From the NCBI GenBank assembly GCA_945883695.1, contig CAMCYK010000011.1, positions 1-52,768 on the forward strand: DNA of 52,768 nucleotides, read 5' to 3'. Of the stretch, positions 24,702-32,638 are shown piece after piece. This DNA comes from Akkermansia muciniphila (lineage in GTDB: Bacteria; Verrucomicrobiota; Verrucomicrobiia; Verrucomicrobiales; Akkermansiaceae). The position numbers were made by a program, and so were the translations under genes. The notes below the pieces were generated by a model, which ran no database searches, had not been told where the DNA came from, and saw nothing but the letters and a program-made list of their open reading frames with translations. Within the stretch, counting starts at the first letter, position 1. Every line of letters starts with the position of its first letter.

Positions 24702-25865
24702 ATGCAATCCCGCTCAGTTTCTTTTTTCCGCCGGATCCTCCGCTTGGTCGGGCTAGTGGTTGCAGGCTCGGTCCCGCTTTGCCGCCATGGAGCCCCAGGT
24801 GACGTTGACACGGCCTTCGACCCGCAGGTGAACAGCCACCCCTTCGGAATCGGTATTCAGCCCGCTGGCCCGATCAACCTCGTCGGTTGGTTCTCGCGTA
24901 TCGGCGGAGCCCCACGGGCAGGCCTCGGCCAGATCTTCCCCGATGGAACTTTAAATACGGGATTCTCACCGGCTTCGAACGACCAGGTTTTCTGCACCGC
25001 TATCCAAGCGGACGGCCGCATCCTCATCGCCGGTGAATTCACTTAAATCAACAAAGTCTTTCATGGCAGGATCGCGCGCCTGAACGCGGATGGCAGTCTC
25101 GATTCCAGCTTCCAGACACACGCGGATATCGCCATCTATGCGATGAGCGTGCTGGCGGATGGCAAGATCCTCATCACCGGCAACTTCACACGGGTGAACG
25201 GTGCGGTCCGTGTTTACACGGCCCGCCTCCATGCCGACGGTGCCCTGGACAACACCTTCATTTCGAATGGCACGTTTGCCGGCGAGAGCGTCCTCAGCAG
25301 CGCCCTCCAAGCCGATGGCAAACTTTTGGTGGGGGGAAACTTCTCCGAACTTAATGGCTTCCGTCGACCCACCTTCGCCCGGCTCCTGAACGACCCGGCG
25401 ACCGAGGCCCTCACGGTCCCTACAGGTGAGCGCGTCGAGTGGCGGCGCGGTGGATCGTCCCCCGAACTCCAGCGGGTCTGGTTCGATCTCTCGACCAACA
25501 ACGGGGTGTCGTGGACTCCGCTTGCGAGCGGAAGGCCCATCGCGGGGGGCTGGGAGGCCCGCGGACTCACGCTGGCGGGAGACGGCATGGTCCGCGCCCG
25601 CGGCTACGCACCGGCGGGCCGCTTCAACGGCAGCTCCAGCCTGATGGAAACCAAGGTGTCGTTCTCGTTTCCTCCCCCCGATGCCACCACCCTCGCCGCG
25701 ACCGCCGTCACCGGCGTGAGCGCCCAGGTCAATGGCGAGATCAATCCGAACGGGACGAGCACCTCGGTGATCTTCGAATATGGCCTGACTGACACCTACG
25801 GACCAACCGCGACGGCCGCGCCCGCGATGATCGGCGGCAACGAACTCACCCCGGTCGGGAAGTGA
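24702..25865 (+). pseudogene. Delta-60-repeat exported protein, interrupted and truncated
   Basis: ATG 24702 opens a signal-peptide-like start (FFRRILRLVGLVVAGSVPL). Delta-60 repeats follow (IQADGRILIAGEFT, RIARLNADGSLDSSF, VLADGKILITGNFTRVNG, LQADGKLLVGGNFSELNG), a family predicted to form propeller-like blades. An in-frame TAA at 25044-25046 stops the frame after GEFT. The same frame continues perfectly (INKVFHGRIARLNADG) to 25865, so one nonsense change splits the gene. The C-terminal part is an Fn3-like domain very similar to those of the giant protein (VIFEYGLTDTYG), cut off abruptly at GGNELTPVGK. The gene is probably inactive unless the stop is read through or the base is a sequencing error. 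Confidence 0.75.
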
Positions 25866-25877
25866 ATCGCCGGTAGC

Positions 25878-26246
25878 GCGGACGTTGCAGGAAAGTCGCC
25901 ACACTGGGAAAGCGCTGACGCACCGCCCAGCTGATGTAGCCCGAGCTCCTTGCCGCAGGCGCCCAGGCCATACCTGCTCCGGCAGTCCGCGCGGTAGCGG
26001 ACACCGGCAGGCCGGGCCGCTTGCCGAAGGCGAGGGGATTTCGCTCGACCAACTCTAATGGAAAGAAAGTTGCATCGAATGGGTCATGGGTTCGAGTCCC
26101 TGTCCTCGTGGTCCCAGCCTGAGGGGTTTTTAAAGTTCGGATTTTCCTCCATGCCCGCATGTTGCCTGAATCTGCCGCACGGGAAGCGGATTGAGGGCCT
26201 ACGGTGCGGCTTCGCCTCGCGCTTCGCGGAGGAACCAGAAGTCCGC
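25878..26246. repeat. Three REP-like hairpins
   Basis: Three short inverted repeats share GCGGA/TCCGC ends: GCGGAC...GTCGCC at 25878-25900 (imperfect), GTCCGC-N6-GCGGAC at 25985-26002 (perfect 6-bp arms) and GCGGA-N11-TCCGC at 26226-26246. The second matches the hairpin core at 1141-1171. Such clusters are typical of dispersed extragenic palindromes, but genome-wide copies cannot be seen from here. Confidence 0.35.
26081..26116 (+). other. tRNA 3'-half-like remnant
   Basis: GGGTTCGAGTCCC at 26088-26100 is a textbook T-loop core, followed by a stretch that could be a 3' acceptor strand ending GGTCCCA. The outer T-stem pairs do not match, and no D-arm or anticodon arm can be folded upstream. 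I therefore do not call a functional tRNA. It may be a relic of an element that once used a tRNA 3' end as its attachment site. Confidence 0.3.
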
Positions 26247-26535
26247 TTTATCCGGTGGGCCGGCGCAGAGGATGGTCGATGGCTCCGAAGGCGCAGAGCC
26301 TCGCCCAGCGACGAGGTTTCAAAATGCACTGCGCCGACCAGCGGGAAGAATCCGCATCCGCGGACGAATCAGTTCCGAAGTGGCAAGGTGACCGGCGCGT
26401 GCTGCCGCGGGGTCGTTTCCGTGCTAAACCTCGATTGAGTAGACCAGGCCGCACCCTGCCGCGGATTCACCGGGCAAAAACCGTTGGCCAGCGAAACGCG
26501 GTGACGTCGGTTCCCGGGTTGGCAAGCGGCACGGT

Positions 26536-26564
26536 TTGACATTTGCGGCGGGGGGCGCTAGCGG
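26536..26564 (+). promoter_or_regulatory. Candidate promoter of the metalloprotease operon
   Basis: A perfect TTGACA (26536-26541) is followed after 17 bases by TAGCGG (26559-26564), a weak -10. It lies only a few bases before ATG 26571, so the transcript leader would be nearly absent, which fits the lack of a Shine-Dalgarno site. Confidence 0.35.
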
Positions 26565-26570
26565 ACTGCC

Positions 26571-27749
26571 ATGCGGTTTCACCGGACCCTCCGTTTTCTG
26601 GCAGTCGGCTCGATGCTCGGCTTGTTGTTGTTGCTGCCGCTGCGATCGGACCCGGGCGAAGGCGGCGCGGCGTTCCAGGTGAAACCGATCTCCGCCGAGC
26701 AGGCGGCCGAATACGGGCTGAGAACCTCGTTCTACAAGAAAGGCACCGTGGTCGAGAACATCCTGATCGCCACCTCGGACCAGGTCTCCGACCACGCCCA
26801 CCTCGAGGCGGCGTACCAGTTCGAGATGGTGATGAAGAGCATCGCTCCCGAAGTCGCGGCGCGGATCCGCGCGAAGAAGGTGCTGTGCGTGCTGGTGGCG
26901 CACAAGGAGCTGACCTCGGAGGTCCCCCAGTTCGCTTCGGAAAAGAAGGGTGAGGACCTGGATTTCTACAACTGGCGCCAGCGCGGATTCCTGACCCGGA
27001 TCGACGGGCGGCCGGTGGTGCTGTTCGCCGAGGAGGATGTCCTCGAGTATGAAGGAGGCATGCGCCTGGAGAGCATCCTGATCCACGAGTTCGGCCATGT
27101 CATCGATGGCGCGGGTTTCGACGACACGCTGAAGGCGCGCCTGCAGGCCGCCTATGACAACGCGAAAGCCAAGGGCATCTACCACGATGGCCGTGCCGCC
27201 CAGAAATTCCGCCGGGTCCGCGACGAGAAGCCCGTCAGCCTGCTCGACGCCCTGGCGAAGTCCTTTCCGGACCAGCCGCGGCCGTTCCTGGCCAAGTGCC
27301 TGGATGGCGGCGACATCCTCGTCAACGGCAAGGCCGCGGACCGCGGTGTCGCCGTGACCAAGGACGACGAGGTGCTGATCGTTTTCGGCGGCCCCAAGGA
27401 CTGTTACGCGGTGAAGAACCGGGCCGAGTACTGGGCGGAGGGCGTGCAGAATTGGTACGATACCAACCGTACCATGGATCACGATCACAACCACATCCAC
27501 ACCCGCGCGCAGTTGAAGGAATATGACCCGGAGCTCGCCGCGCTGTGCAAGGACGTGCTGGGCGACACGGAGTGGCGCTTCGTCTCGCCCCGCCAGCGCG
27601 CCGGCGCCGGCCACCTCGCCGGCTACGACCCGGCGACCGCGCCGGTGGTCGTCGATCTGCCGCACATCGAGGAAGCCGCCAACGACTACTACGACGCATA
27701 CTGGAAGGATTATTGGAGCCGCTTGCGGGCGAAATATCCCGCGGAATAA
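26571..27749 (+). CDS. Exported zinc-metalloprotease-like protein (HEFGH)
   Basis: The protein has 392 residues. Residues 8-25 form an uncleaved anchor or signal peptide (FLAVGSMLGLLLLLPL). The motif HEFGH at 172-176 is the classic HExxH zinc site of zincin proteases, and NRAEYWAEGVQNWYD (from 283) supplies candidate third-ligand glutamates (E286 or E290), as in gluzincin-type enzymes. A His/Asp-rich stretch DHDHNHIH follows near 303-310. No close named family comes to mind, so substrate and true peptidase activity are unproven. It likely acts in the periplasm or at the outer surface. The SGNH esterase gene follows after 38 bp, then the sulfotransferase gene, so the three are probably one operon. 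Confidence 0.75.
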   Translation: MRFHRTLRFLAVGSMLGLLLLLPLRSDPGEGGAAFQVKPISAEQAAEYGLRTSFYKKGTVVENILIATSDQVSDHAHLEAAYQFEMVMKSIAPEVAARIRAKKVLCVLVAHKELTSEVPQFASEKKGEDLDFYNWRQRGFLTRIDGRPVVLFAEEDVLEYEGGMRLESILIHEFGHVIDGAGFDDTLKARLQAAYDNAKAKGIYHDGRAAQKFRRVRDEKPVSLLDALAKSFPDQPRPFLAKCLDGGDILVNGKAADRGVAVTKDDEVLIVFGGPKDCYAVKNRAEYWAEGVQNWYDTNRTMDHDHNHIHTRAQLKEYDPELAALCKDVLGDTEWRFVSPRQRAGAGHLAGYDPATAPVVVDLPHIEEAANDYYDAYWKDYWSRLRAKYPAE

Positions 27750-27787
27750 CGCGTGCCATGGTCAACGACCGGTCAAGCATTCGACCC

Positions 27788-28603
27788 ATGAAAAAATACA
27801 TCCGGCTCCTGCTGCCGATCCTCGCCGGCATGTCCTGCGCCTCCGCGGTTGCGGCGGGGAAGGACGTGAAACTCTTCCTGCTGGCAGGCCAGTCGAACAT
27901 GGATGGCTGCGGGCGTTGGCACGAGTTGCCGGCCGATCACCAGCAGCCGCCGGGCAATGTCAAAATCTGGGACAACCGGGATTCCAAGTGGGTTCCGCTG
28001 GGGCAGGACACCACCGCCATCGCGCGGAACCAGCAATTCGGCCCCGAGGTCGCCTTCGCGAGAAGCCTGTCCAAGGCCTACCCCGATCACGAGATCGCGC
28101 TGGTCAAGACTTCGGCCGGCGGGACGAAACTCCACACCCAGTGGACGCCCGGCAAGTCGATGTACGAGCGCTTCACCCGGAACTACCGGAACGCGGTCGC
28201 GGATCTGGAGAAGGCCGGCGGGAAATGCGAGATCGCCGGCATGCTGTGGATGCAGGGCGAGTCGGATTCGGAAACGGTGGAAATGGCGGGTGCCTATGAG
28301 GAGAACCTCAAGGCGATGTTCCGCGACGTCCGCCAGAAGACCGGCAAGGGGAAGCTGCCGATCGTGATGGGGCGGATTTCATCGAGCCTGCTGAAAAAGA
28401 CGCCGTGGAATTTCGACCATGCCCCGGTGGTCCGGAAGGCGCAGGAAGCGGTCGCCGCGGCGGATCCCGACGTGTCGATCATCAACACCGACCCGCTGAG
28501 CACGCTGAAGGACAACACCCATTTCGACACGGCGGCCCAGTTGACGCTCGGCGGCGAGATGGCGAAGCTGATGCTCGAGGCTCTGGCCAAAGCGGAGCGG
28601 TAG
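27788..28603 (+). CDS. SGNH-hydrolase carbohydrate esterase (sialate O-acetylesterase-like)
   Basis: The protein has 271 residues with a signal peptide ending near AVAAG. Block I is LFLLAGQSNMDG with catalytic Ser36. GPEVAFARSL, MLWMQGESD (152-160) and DNTHFD (242-247, candidate Asp/His) match the sialate-acetylesterase/DUF303 group of SGNH hydrolases, which remove O-acetyl groups from glycans. Length is normal for the single-domain form. ATG 27788 is chosen because it starts the signal peptide; the frame is open further upstream but without one. It sits between a metalloprotease and a sulfotransferase, which suggests handling of modified, possibly sulfated or acetylated, polysaccharides. The exact substrate is unknown. 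Confidence 0.85.
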   Translation: MKKYIRLLLPILAGMSCASAVAAGKDVKLFLLAGQSNMDGCGRWHELPADHQQPPGNVKIWDNRDSKWVPLGQDTTAIARNQQFGPEVAFARSLSKAYPDHEIALVKTSAGGTKLHTQWTPGKSMYERFTRNYRNAVADLEKAGGKCEIAGMLWMQGESDSETVEMAGAYEENLKAMFRDVRQKTGKGKLPIVMGRISSSLLKKTPWNFDHAPVVRKAQEAVAAADPDVSIINTDPLSTLKDNTHFDTAAQLTLGGEMAKLMLEALAKAER

Positions 28604-28624
28604 GGAACCGCGGTGGCCCGCGCG

Positions 28625-28678
28625 AATCCTGATAATCCTGATAATCCTGATAATCCTGATAATCCTGATAATCCTGAT
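28625..28678 (+). repeat. Six perfect copies of a 9-bp unit
   Basis: The unit AATCCTGAT occurs six times without variation, directly before ATG 28685 of the sulfotransferase gene. A 9-bp unit changes length without shifting frame: if GTG 28613 is the real start, it encodes (Asn-Pro-Asp)6; otherwise it forms part of the leader. Confidence 0.95.
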
Positions 28679-28684
28679 TTTCCG

Positions 28685-30214
28685 ATGAGTGCCGCCGATC
28701 CGCAGGAATTGAGGGAAGCCCGCGCGCTGTGGCTTCAGGACCGCTGCGACGAAGCGCTGGAGAAGTTCGATGCGGTGCTCGCGGCGCATCCGGATCATCC
28801 GCTCGCGCTGATCGATGCCGCGCGGGCATTCGGCGGGTGTTACCGGATTGCCAAGGCGGAGGCTCTGGTCGACCGCTTCCTCGCGACCGCGGGCCGGAGC
28901 GCGGCGACGCTGGCGATGGCGGGCCAGACCTGCCGCATGATCCACCGCGGACGAAAGGCGCTGGATTGCCTGAAGGAATCGGCCGCGCTTGCCGCTCCGG
29001 ATCCCGCCACCGGTCTCGAACTCGCGATGCTGCTCGACCGCGGCGGCGAGATGGCGGCTGCCGACGCCGTGCTGGGCGGCCTGCTGGCGCGCCATCCCTC
29101 GTTCGCGGAGGGGAAATTTTTCCAAGCGCACGTCGCCCTCCGCCGCGGCGCTCCCGGCGGGGCGGTGCCCGGGCTGGAAGCGATCGCGGGCGATCCACGG
29201 CAGCATTCGTACTTGCGGACCCGCGCCTGTTACGCGCTGGCCGAGGCCGCCGACCGTGCGGGCGATCCGGCGGAAGCGGTTCGCCAGGCCCTGCGGGCGA
29301 AGGCTTCGGGCGAGGTGGAGGCGGAGCCCCTGCGGCGTGTCGCCGCGCTCATCCGCAAGCAAGGCGACCAGCTCGCGCGGGCCTTCACCCGCGCCCGGCT
29401 CGCCGGGTGGCAGCGGGAGGTGCCGCGGCACGCGCCGGTGGTGCTGCTGACGGGCAACCCGCGGTCGGGCACCACGCTGCTGGAGAAGGTGCTCGATGCC
29501 CATCCCGGCCTGCGCAGTTCGGACGAGCACGGTCTGTTCGCGCGCTTCATTGCCCCGCCGCTGCTCCAGCCGCCGGGCAAAGCGGGCTCCGGGGATGCCG
29601 GCCAGCGCCTGCTGGCCGCGGACGCGCGCCGGGTCGCGACGATGCGCGACCGCTACCTGGGCGGCATGGCGGAACTGCTGGGCGAGCCCTTGGGCGGGCG
29701 CGTGTTGCTCGACAAGAACCCTTCGCTCACCGAGTTGATCCCCGCCTGGTTGCGGATGATGCCGCACTCGAAGATCCTGGTCATGCTGCGCGACCCGCGC
29801 GACGTGGTCCTCAGCTGCTTCCTCAACTATTTTCCGCTCAACGCCTACTCGGTCAGCTTTCTCTCGCTGCAAGCGACGGCCCGCCGCTATGCCCGCGAAA
29901 TGGAGAGCTGGTTGCGCCTGCGTGAACAGTTGCCGCCGGGCCAGTGGCGCGAGGTCCGCTACGAGGATTGCGTGCAGGACCTGCGCGCGACCGCCGCGGG
30001 GGCTCTCGAATGGATGGGCCTCGATTGGTCGGACGAGGTGATGGACTATCGCGATACCCTCGTCCGCCGCCTCACCCAATCGCCGACCTATGCCGATGTC
30101 CAGGCGCCGGTCCATCGCCGGGCGGTCGGGAAATGGCGGCGTTACAGCGAATGGCTGGCTCCGGTCCAACCGATCCTCGCGCCGTTCGTGCGGAACTTCG
30201 GCTACGAACCTTGA
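28685..30214 (+). CDS. TPR-containing sulfotransferase
   Basis: The protein has 509 residues from ATG 28685; GTG 28613 in the same frame would add 24 residues including (NPD)6. The N-terminal half (about 1-240) is helical and TPR-like (ALWLQDRCDEALEKFDAVLA, LAEAADRAGDPAEAVRQALR). The C-terminal half is a PAPS-dependent sulfotransferase: the 5'-phosphosulfate loop LLTGNPRSGTTLLEKVLDAH, the 3'-phosphate region MLRDPRDVVLSCF, then REVRYEDCVQDL and a conserved end KWRRYSEWLAPVQPIL. Such enzymes sulfate carbohydrates or peptides. No signal peptide is visible, so it probably acts in the cytoplasm. It closes the three-gene run. I prefer the ATG because the TPR domain begins there. Confidence 0.85.
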   Translation: MSAADPQELREARALWLQDRCDEALEKFDAVLAAHPDHPLALIDAARAFGGCYRIAKAEALVDRFLATAGRSAATLAMAGQTCRMIHRGRKALDCLKESAALAAPDPATGLELAMLLDRGGEMAAADAVLGGLLARHPSFAEGKFFQAHVALRRGAPGGAVPGLEAIAGDPRQHSYLRTRACYALAEAADRAGDPAEAVRQALRAKASGEVEAEPLRRVAALIRKQGDQLARAFTRARLAGWQREVPRHAPVVLLTGNPRSGTTLLEKVLDAHPGLRSSDEHGLFARFIAPPLLQPPGKAGSGDAGQRLLAADARRVATMRDRYLGGMAELLGEPLGGRVLLDKNPSLTELIPAWLRMMPHSKILVMLRDPRDVVLSCFLNYFPLNAYSVSFLSLQATARRYAREMESWLRLREQLPPGQWREVRYEDCVQDLRATAAGALEWMGLDWSDEVMDYRDTLVRRLTQSPTYADVQAPVHRRAVGKWRRYSEWLAPVQPILAPFVRNFGYEP

Positions 30215-30223
30215 GAACCCCGC

Positions 30224-30688
30224 GTGGAGCCTGACCCCGGCTGTGTCCGCGGGTGGCGTTGCAGGATCCCGGGCGGTCCGCTTGACGATTCCGTTGCCAA
30301 TCAACGCTTCGCTTCCGGGACGATCCACTTCGGCGACTACATCTACGAATATGCCAACGGTGCCTATGGACCCGCGGGCTTCGCCGGCGTGACGCGCGCC
30401 CACGACCCCGCGACGGAAATCACCACCTTGGCCGACTACCGCCGCCGCCACGCCTGCTACAAGGCGGACGGCGACCTGCGTCAGCTCCACGCCGCCCATC
30501 CCTTCATCGCCACCTGGGACGACCACGAGTCCGCCAACAACGCGTGGCGCGACGGTGCCGAGAACCACACCGAGTTCGACGAGGGCCTCTGGTCGGTGCG
30601 GAAATCCCAGGCGATCCAGGCTTACTTCGGAGTCCCGGTCGGCCTCACCACGCCGGTGCCGCTCAATGTCGGTGCCCGTGGGGTGTAG
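30224..30688 (+). pseudogene. Fragment of a PhoD-family alkaline phosphatase
   Basis: From about 30325 the frame reads [16 protein letters not shown], then [34 protein letters not shown] and [12 protein letters not shown], which is the core of the PhoD metallophosphoesterase domain (metal-binding GDYIYE and TWDDHE). The signal peptide and N-terminal domain before it are missing. After QAYF, where related proteins continue EWMPVR, the reading becomes unrelated and stops at 30688. Both ends are lost and the fragment keeps only about 120 recognisable residues, so it is a dead remnant. A separate PhoD-family gene lies at 46474-48591. Confidence 0.75.
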
Positions 30689-30760
30689 ACCTTGGCCCGC
30701 TGCGCCGGGTGCCAGGATACGGGCCGCGCCTTGCGGTCCCATGCCGGCACCCGGACCGGG

Positions 30761-31999
30761 TCAGCGGCGTGACTGGAGTTCGGTGCGGTAGCGGCCGGGC
30801 GAGGTGCCGGTCAAGCGCTTGAAGAAGCGGCAAAGTTCCTCCGATCCGGTGAAATTGAACTCGTCCGCCAGGGCTTCAAGCGTGGCGTCGCGGGTGACCA
30901 ACGCCATCTTCAACCGCGCCAGGCGGACCCGGTCGATCTCCTGTTTGGGCGTGGTGCCCACGGCGGCCTGCATCCGCTTGCGCAGGGATTCGCGGGACAC
31001 GCCGACCAGTTGGCAGAGGTCCGGGACGGACAGCGCGTGATCGGGCGAAGCGGCGCGCACGGCGTCGAGGGCCCGGGCGACGAGTTCGTCGCCGGGGTCG
31101 GGCTGGCCGGTGCTTTCCCGCGGCACCAGCGGGCCCGGTGCCACCCGGATCCGCTCGTCCTCCGCCGCGGGCTGCCCCGTCATCAAGCGGTGCAGCAACT
31201 CGGCGGCGATGAAGCCGACCTTGCGGCCGGGAAACCGGATGCTGCTGAGCGGCGGGGTCGACGTATGGCAGAAAACCGGATCGTCGTTCACGCTCAGGAC
31301 GGCGAGATCGTCCGGACAACGCAGGCCGGTGGTCCGGCACAGCCGGAGCGCCCAGGTGGCGGCGATGTCATCCTTGGCGAAGAGTCCGCAGGGCTTGGGC
31401 AAGCGGAGGAGTTGCGGCCACGCGCGGCGGGCGATCTCGTCCGCGCGAATCTCCGGCGGATGGCGGCACGCCGGCACCTCGACCAGATGCACCCGGCACC
31501 CGGCATGGCGGCCGAAGCGCTCGAAGGCTTCCCACCGTTCGCAGGAATAGTTGCGGTCGGGGTCGTGCCAGAAGGCGAGGTCCTTCAGGCCGAGGTCGTG
31601 GAGGAAGTGGCCGACCGCGGCGAGGGCCACCGCCTCGTTGTCCAAGGTGACACGCGGGAAGGGGGCGCAGTCCGCGGGAACCTCGGCGCTGAGATTGACC
31701 ACCCGGATGCCACGGGCGCGCCAGATTTCCGCTTCTTCGGCCGTGTGGCGGAAGGTGATCAGGCCGTCCCCGACCCAGTTCGCGTCCACCGGCGTCGAGG
31801 GCAGGTCAAATCCACTAGGAGCATCGTAGATCAACTCCCAATCGACTCCGGTGCGGAGGTAGTCAACGATGCCGGCGAAGATCCGGTGGGCGAAGCCGTG
31901 GGTCCAGTCCATCAAGCGGATGCCGACGCGGAAGCGCTGCCGCAGGATGCCGCTTCCGGAGCGTTGCCGCTGGCTCATGCTGCTGTTCCGGGCCGGCAT
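30761..31999 (-). CDS. XylR-like regulator: sugar-binding sensor plus AraC-type HTH
   Basis: The protein has 412 residues (alternative ATG at 31978). Residues about 20-285 resemble the periplasmic-binding/LacI-type sensor domain (RVGIRLMDWTHGFAHRIFAG, GLFAKDDIAATWALRLC, DLAVLSVNDDPVFC). Residues about 305-410 are an AraC-type double helix-turn-helix (LVGVSRESLRKRMQAAVG, LEALADEFNFTGSEELCRFF). This arrangement is that of XylR-like activators, common in Verrucomicrobiota and usually responding to a sugar. The gene lies 57 bp downstream of the HD oxygenase gene on the same strand. Its target is not evident; the three-gene glycan-processing run on the opposite strand is one candidate. Confidence 0.88.
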   Translation of the reverse strand: MPARNSSMSQRQRSGSGILRQRFRVGIRLMDWTHGFAHRIFAGIVDYLRTGVDWELIYDAPSGFDLPSTPVDANWVGDGLITFRHTAEEAEIWRARGIRVVNLSAEVPADCAPFPRVTLDNEAVALAAVGHFLHDLGLKDLAFWHDPDRNYSCERWEAFERFGRHAGCRVHLVEVPACRHPPEIRADEIARRAWPQLLRLPKPCGLFAKDDIAATWALRLCRTTGLRCPDDLAVLSVNDDPVFCHTSTPPLSSIRFPGRKVGFIAAELLHRLMTGQPAAEDERIRVAPGPLVPRESTGQPDPGDELVARALDAVRAASPDHALSVPDLCQLVGVSRESLRKRMQAAVGTTPKQEIDRVRLARLKMALVTRDATLEALADEFNFTGSEELCRFFKRLTGTSPGRYRTELQSRR

Positions 32000-32056
32000 G
32001 GATGATCGTGGGATGGGGCGGAGATCAGCAGCGGGCGGGCCAGGTGTCGAGCACGG

Positions 32057-32626
32057 TCAAGGCCGGTCGAGCAATCGCCGGATCGTCGCGAGGAAGCGGT
32101 CGAGGTCGCCGGGATCCGCGTGGTCATCCTTTCCGGCTTCGTCCCAATGCCGCAGGCGGATGTGGAGCGGCAGCAAGTCATCGCGTTCGAAGGCCGCGAT
32201 TTCACCCGCGTCCATCGGCCCGCCCTGGTGGGCCAGGGTGGCGCGCGAGGCGTGGGACAAGCGCTCCGCGTAATGGCGGTCGGTCGCGGTCAGGTAGCGC
32301 TTGGCCGCCACGTGGTTCTCGATCAGGCGCGCGACGATCTCCGGAAAGCCGCGCGAGCGGGCCCAGGCACCGCCGTTCGAGTCGTGGCAATGGCGGCCGA
32401 AAACGCCGATTGTTTCGGCCTCCGGCGCGCAGATGTGGCCGATGTCATGGAGGAAAGCGGCGACCACCAGTTCGTCCGGCCCGCCCGCGGCCTCGGCCAG
32501 CAGTCCGACTTGCACCGCGTGTTCGAGTTGCGTGACATCTTCGCCATAGTTTTCCCCGCCAAAGCGGGTGAACAGGTCGCGGACTTCTGTGACAACTTCG
32601 TCAGGAGCGGGGTGGGTCGGAGTCAT
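32057..32626 (-). CDS. phnZ: PhnZ-like HD-domain oxygenase for hydroxylated aminophosphonates
   Basis: The protein has 189 residues, the length of the PhnZ family. PhnZ is a mixed-valent di-iron HD enzyme that oxidatively splits the C-P bond of 2-amino-1-hydroxyethylphosphonate; the related TmpB acts on the trimethylated compound. Recalled PhnZ ligands align here as H36 (QLEHAVQ), H60-D61 and H64 (LHDIGH), H81, H105 (ENHVAAKRYL) and D162 (RHWDEAGK). The gating Tyr and Glu are present in NYGED (Y27, E29), and K109 of AAKRYL is kept. The signature SHASRATLAHQGGPMD is family-specific. Activity is therefore likely, but the exact substrate is not decided. The partner dioxygenase PhnY is not in the window. 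It starts 12 bp after the cassette A gene on the same strand. Confidence 0.85.
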   Translation of the reverse strand: MTPTHPAPDEVVTEVRDLFTRFGGENYGEDVTQLEHAVQVGLLAEAAGGPDELVVAAFLHDIGHICAPEAETIGVFGRHCHDSNGGAWARSRGFPEIVARLIENHVAAKRYLTATDRHYAERLSHASRATLAHQGGPMDAGEIAAFERDDLLPLHIRLRHWDEAGKDDHADPGDLDRFLATIRRLLDRP

Positions 32627-32638
32627 GGGTCGGCAAAA

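Larger units (their letters stand above)
25866..26535. other. Gene-free stretch with repeat and tRNA remnants
   Basis: About 670 bp between the broken delta-60 gene and the metalloprotease gene. Short frames exist on both strands but none has a recognisable domain. The minus-strand frame ending at 25846 (SVATFLQRPRYRR) and the one beginning near 26329 (ending EDRDSNP, the usual antisense translation of a tRNA T-arm) look like translations of non-coding DNA. REP-like hairpins and a tRNA T-arm remnant lie here. Confidence 0.5.

Noticed and set aside
26041-26116. A complete tRNA gene
   Set aside because: Only the T-loop core fits. No cloverleaf could be folded upstream and the outer T-stem bases do not pair.
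28379-30742. A 787-codon frame antisense to the esterase and sulfotransferase genes, containing RIIRIIRII
   Set aside because: Both sense genes have clear catalytic motifs; the antisense repeats are just the reverse reading of the 9-bp microsatellite.
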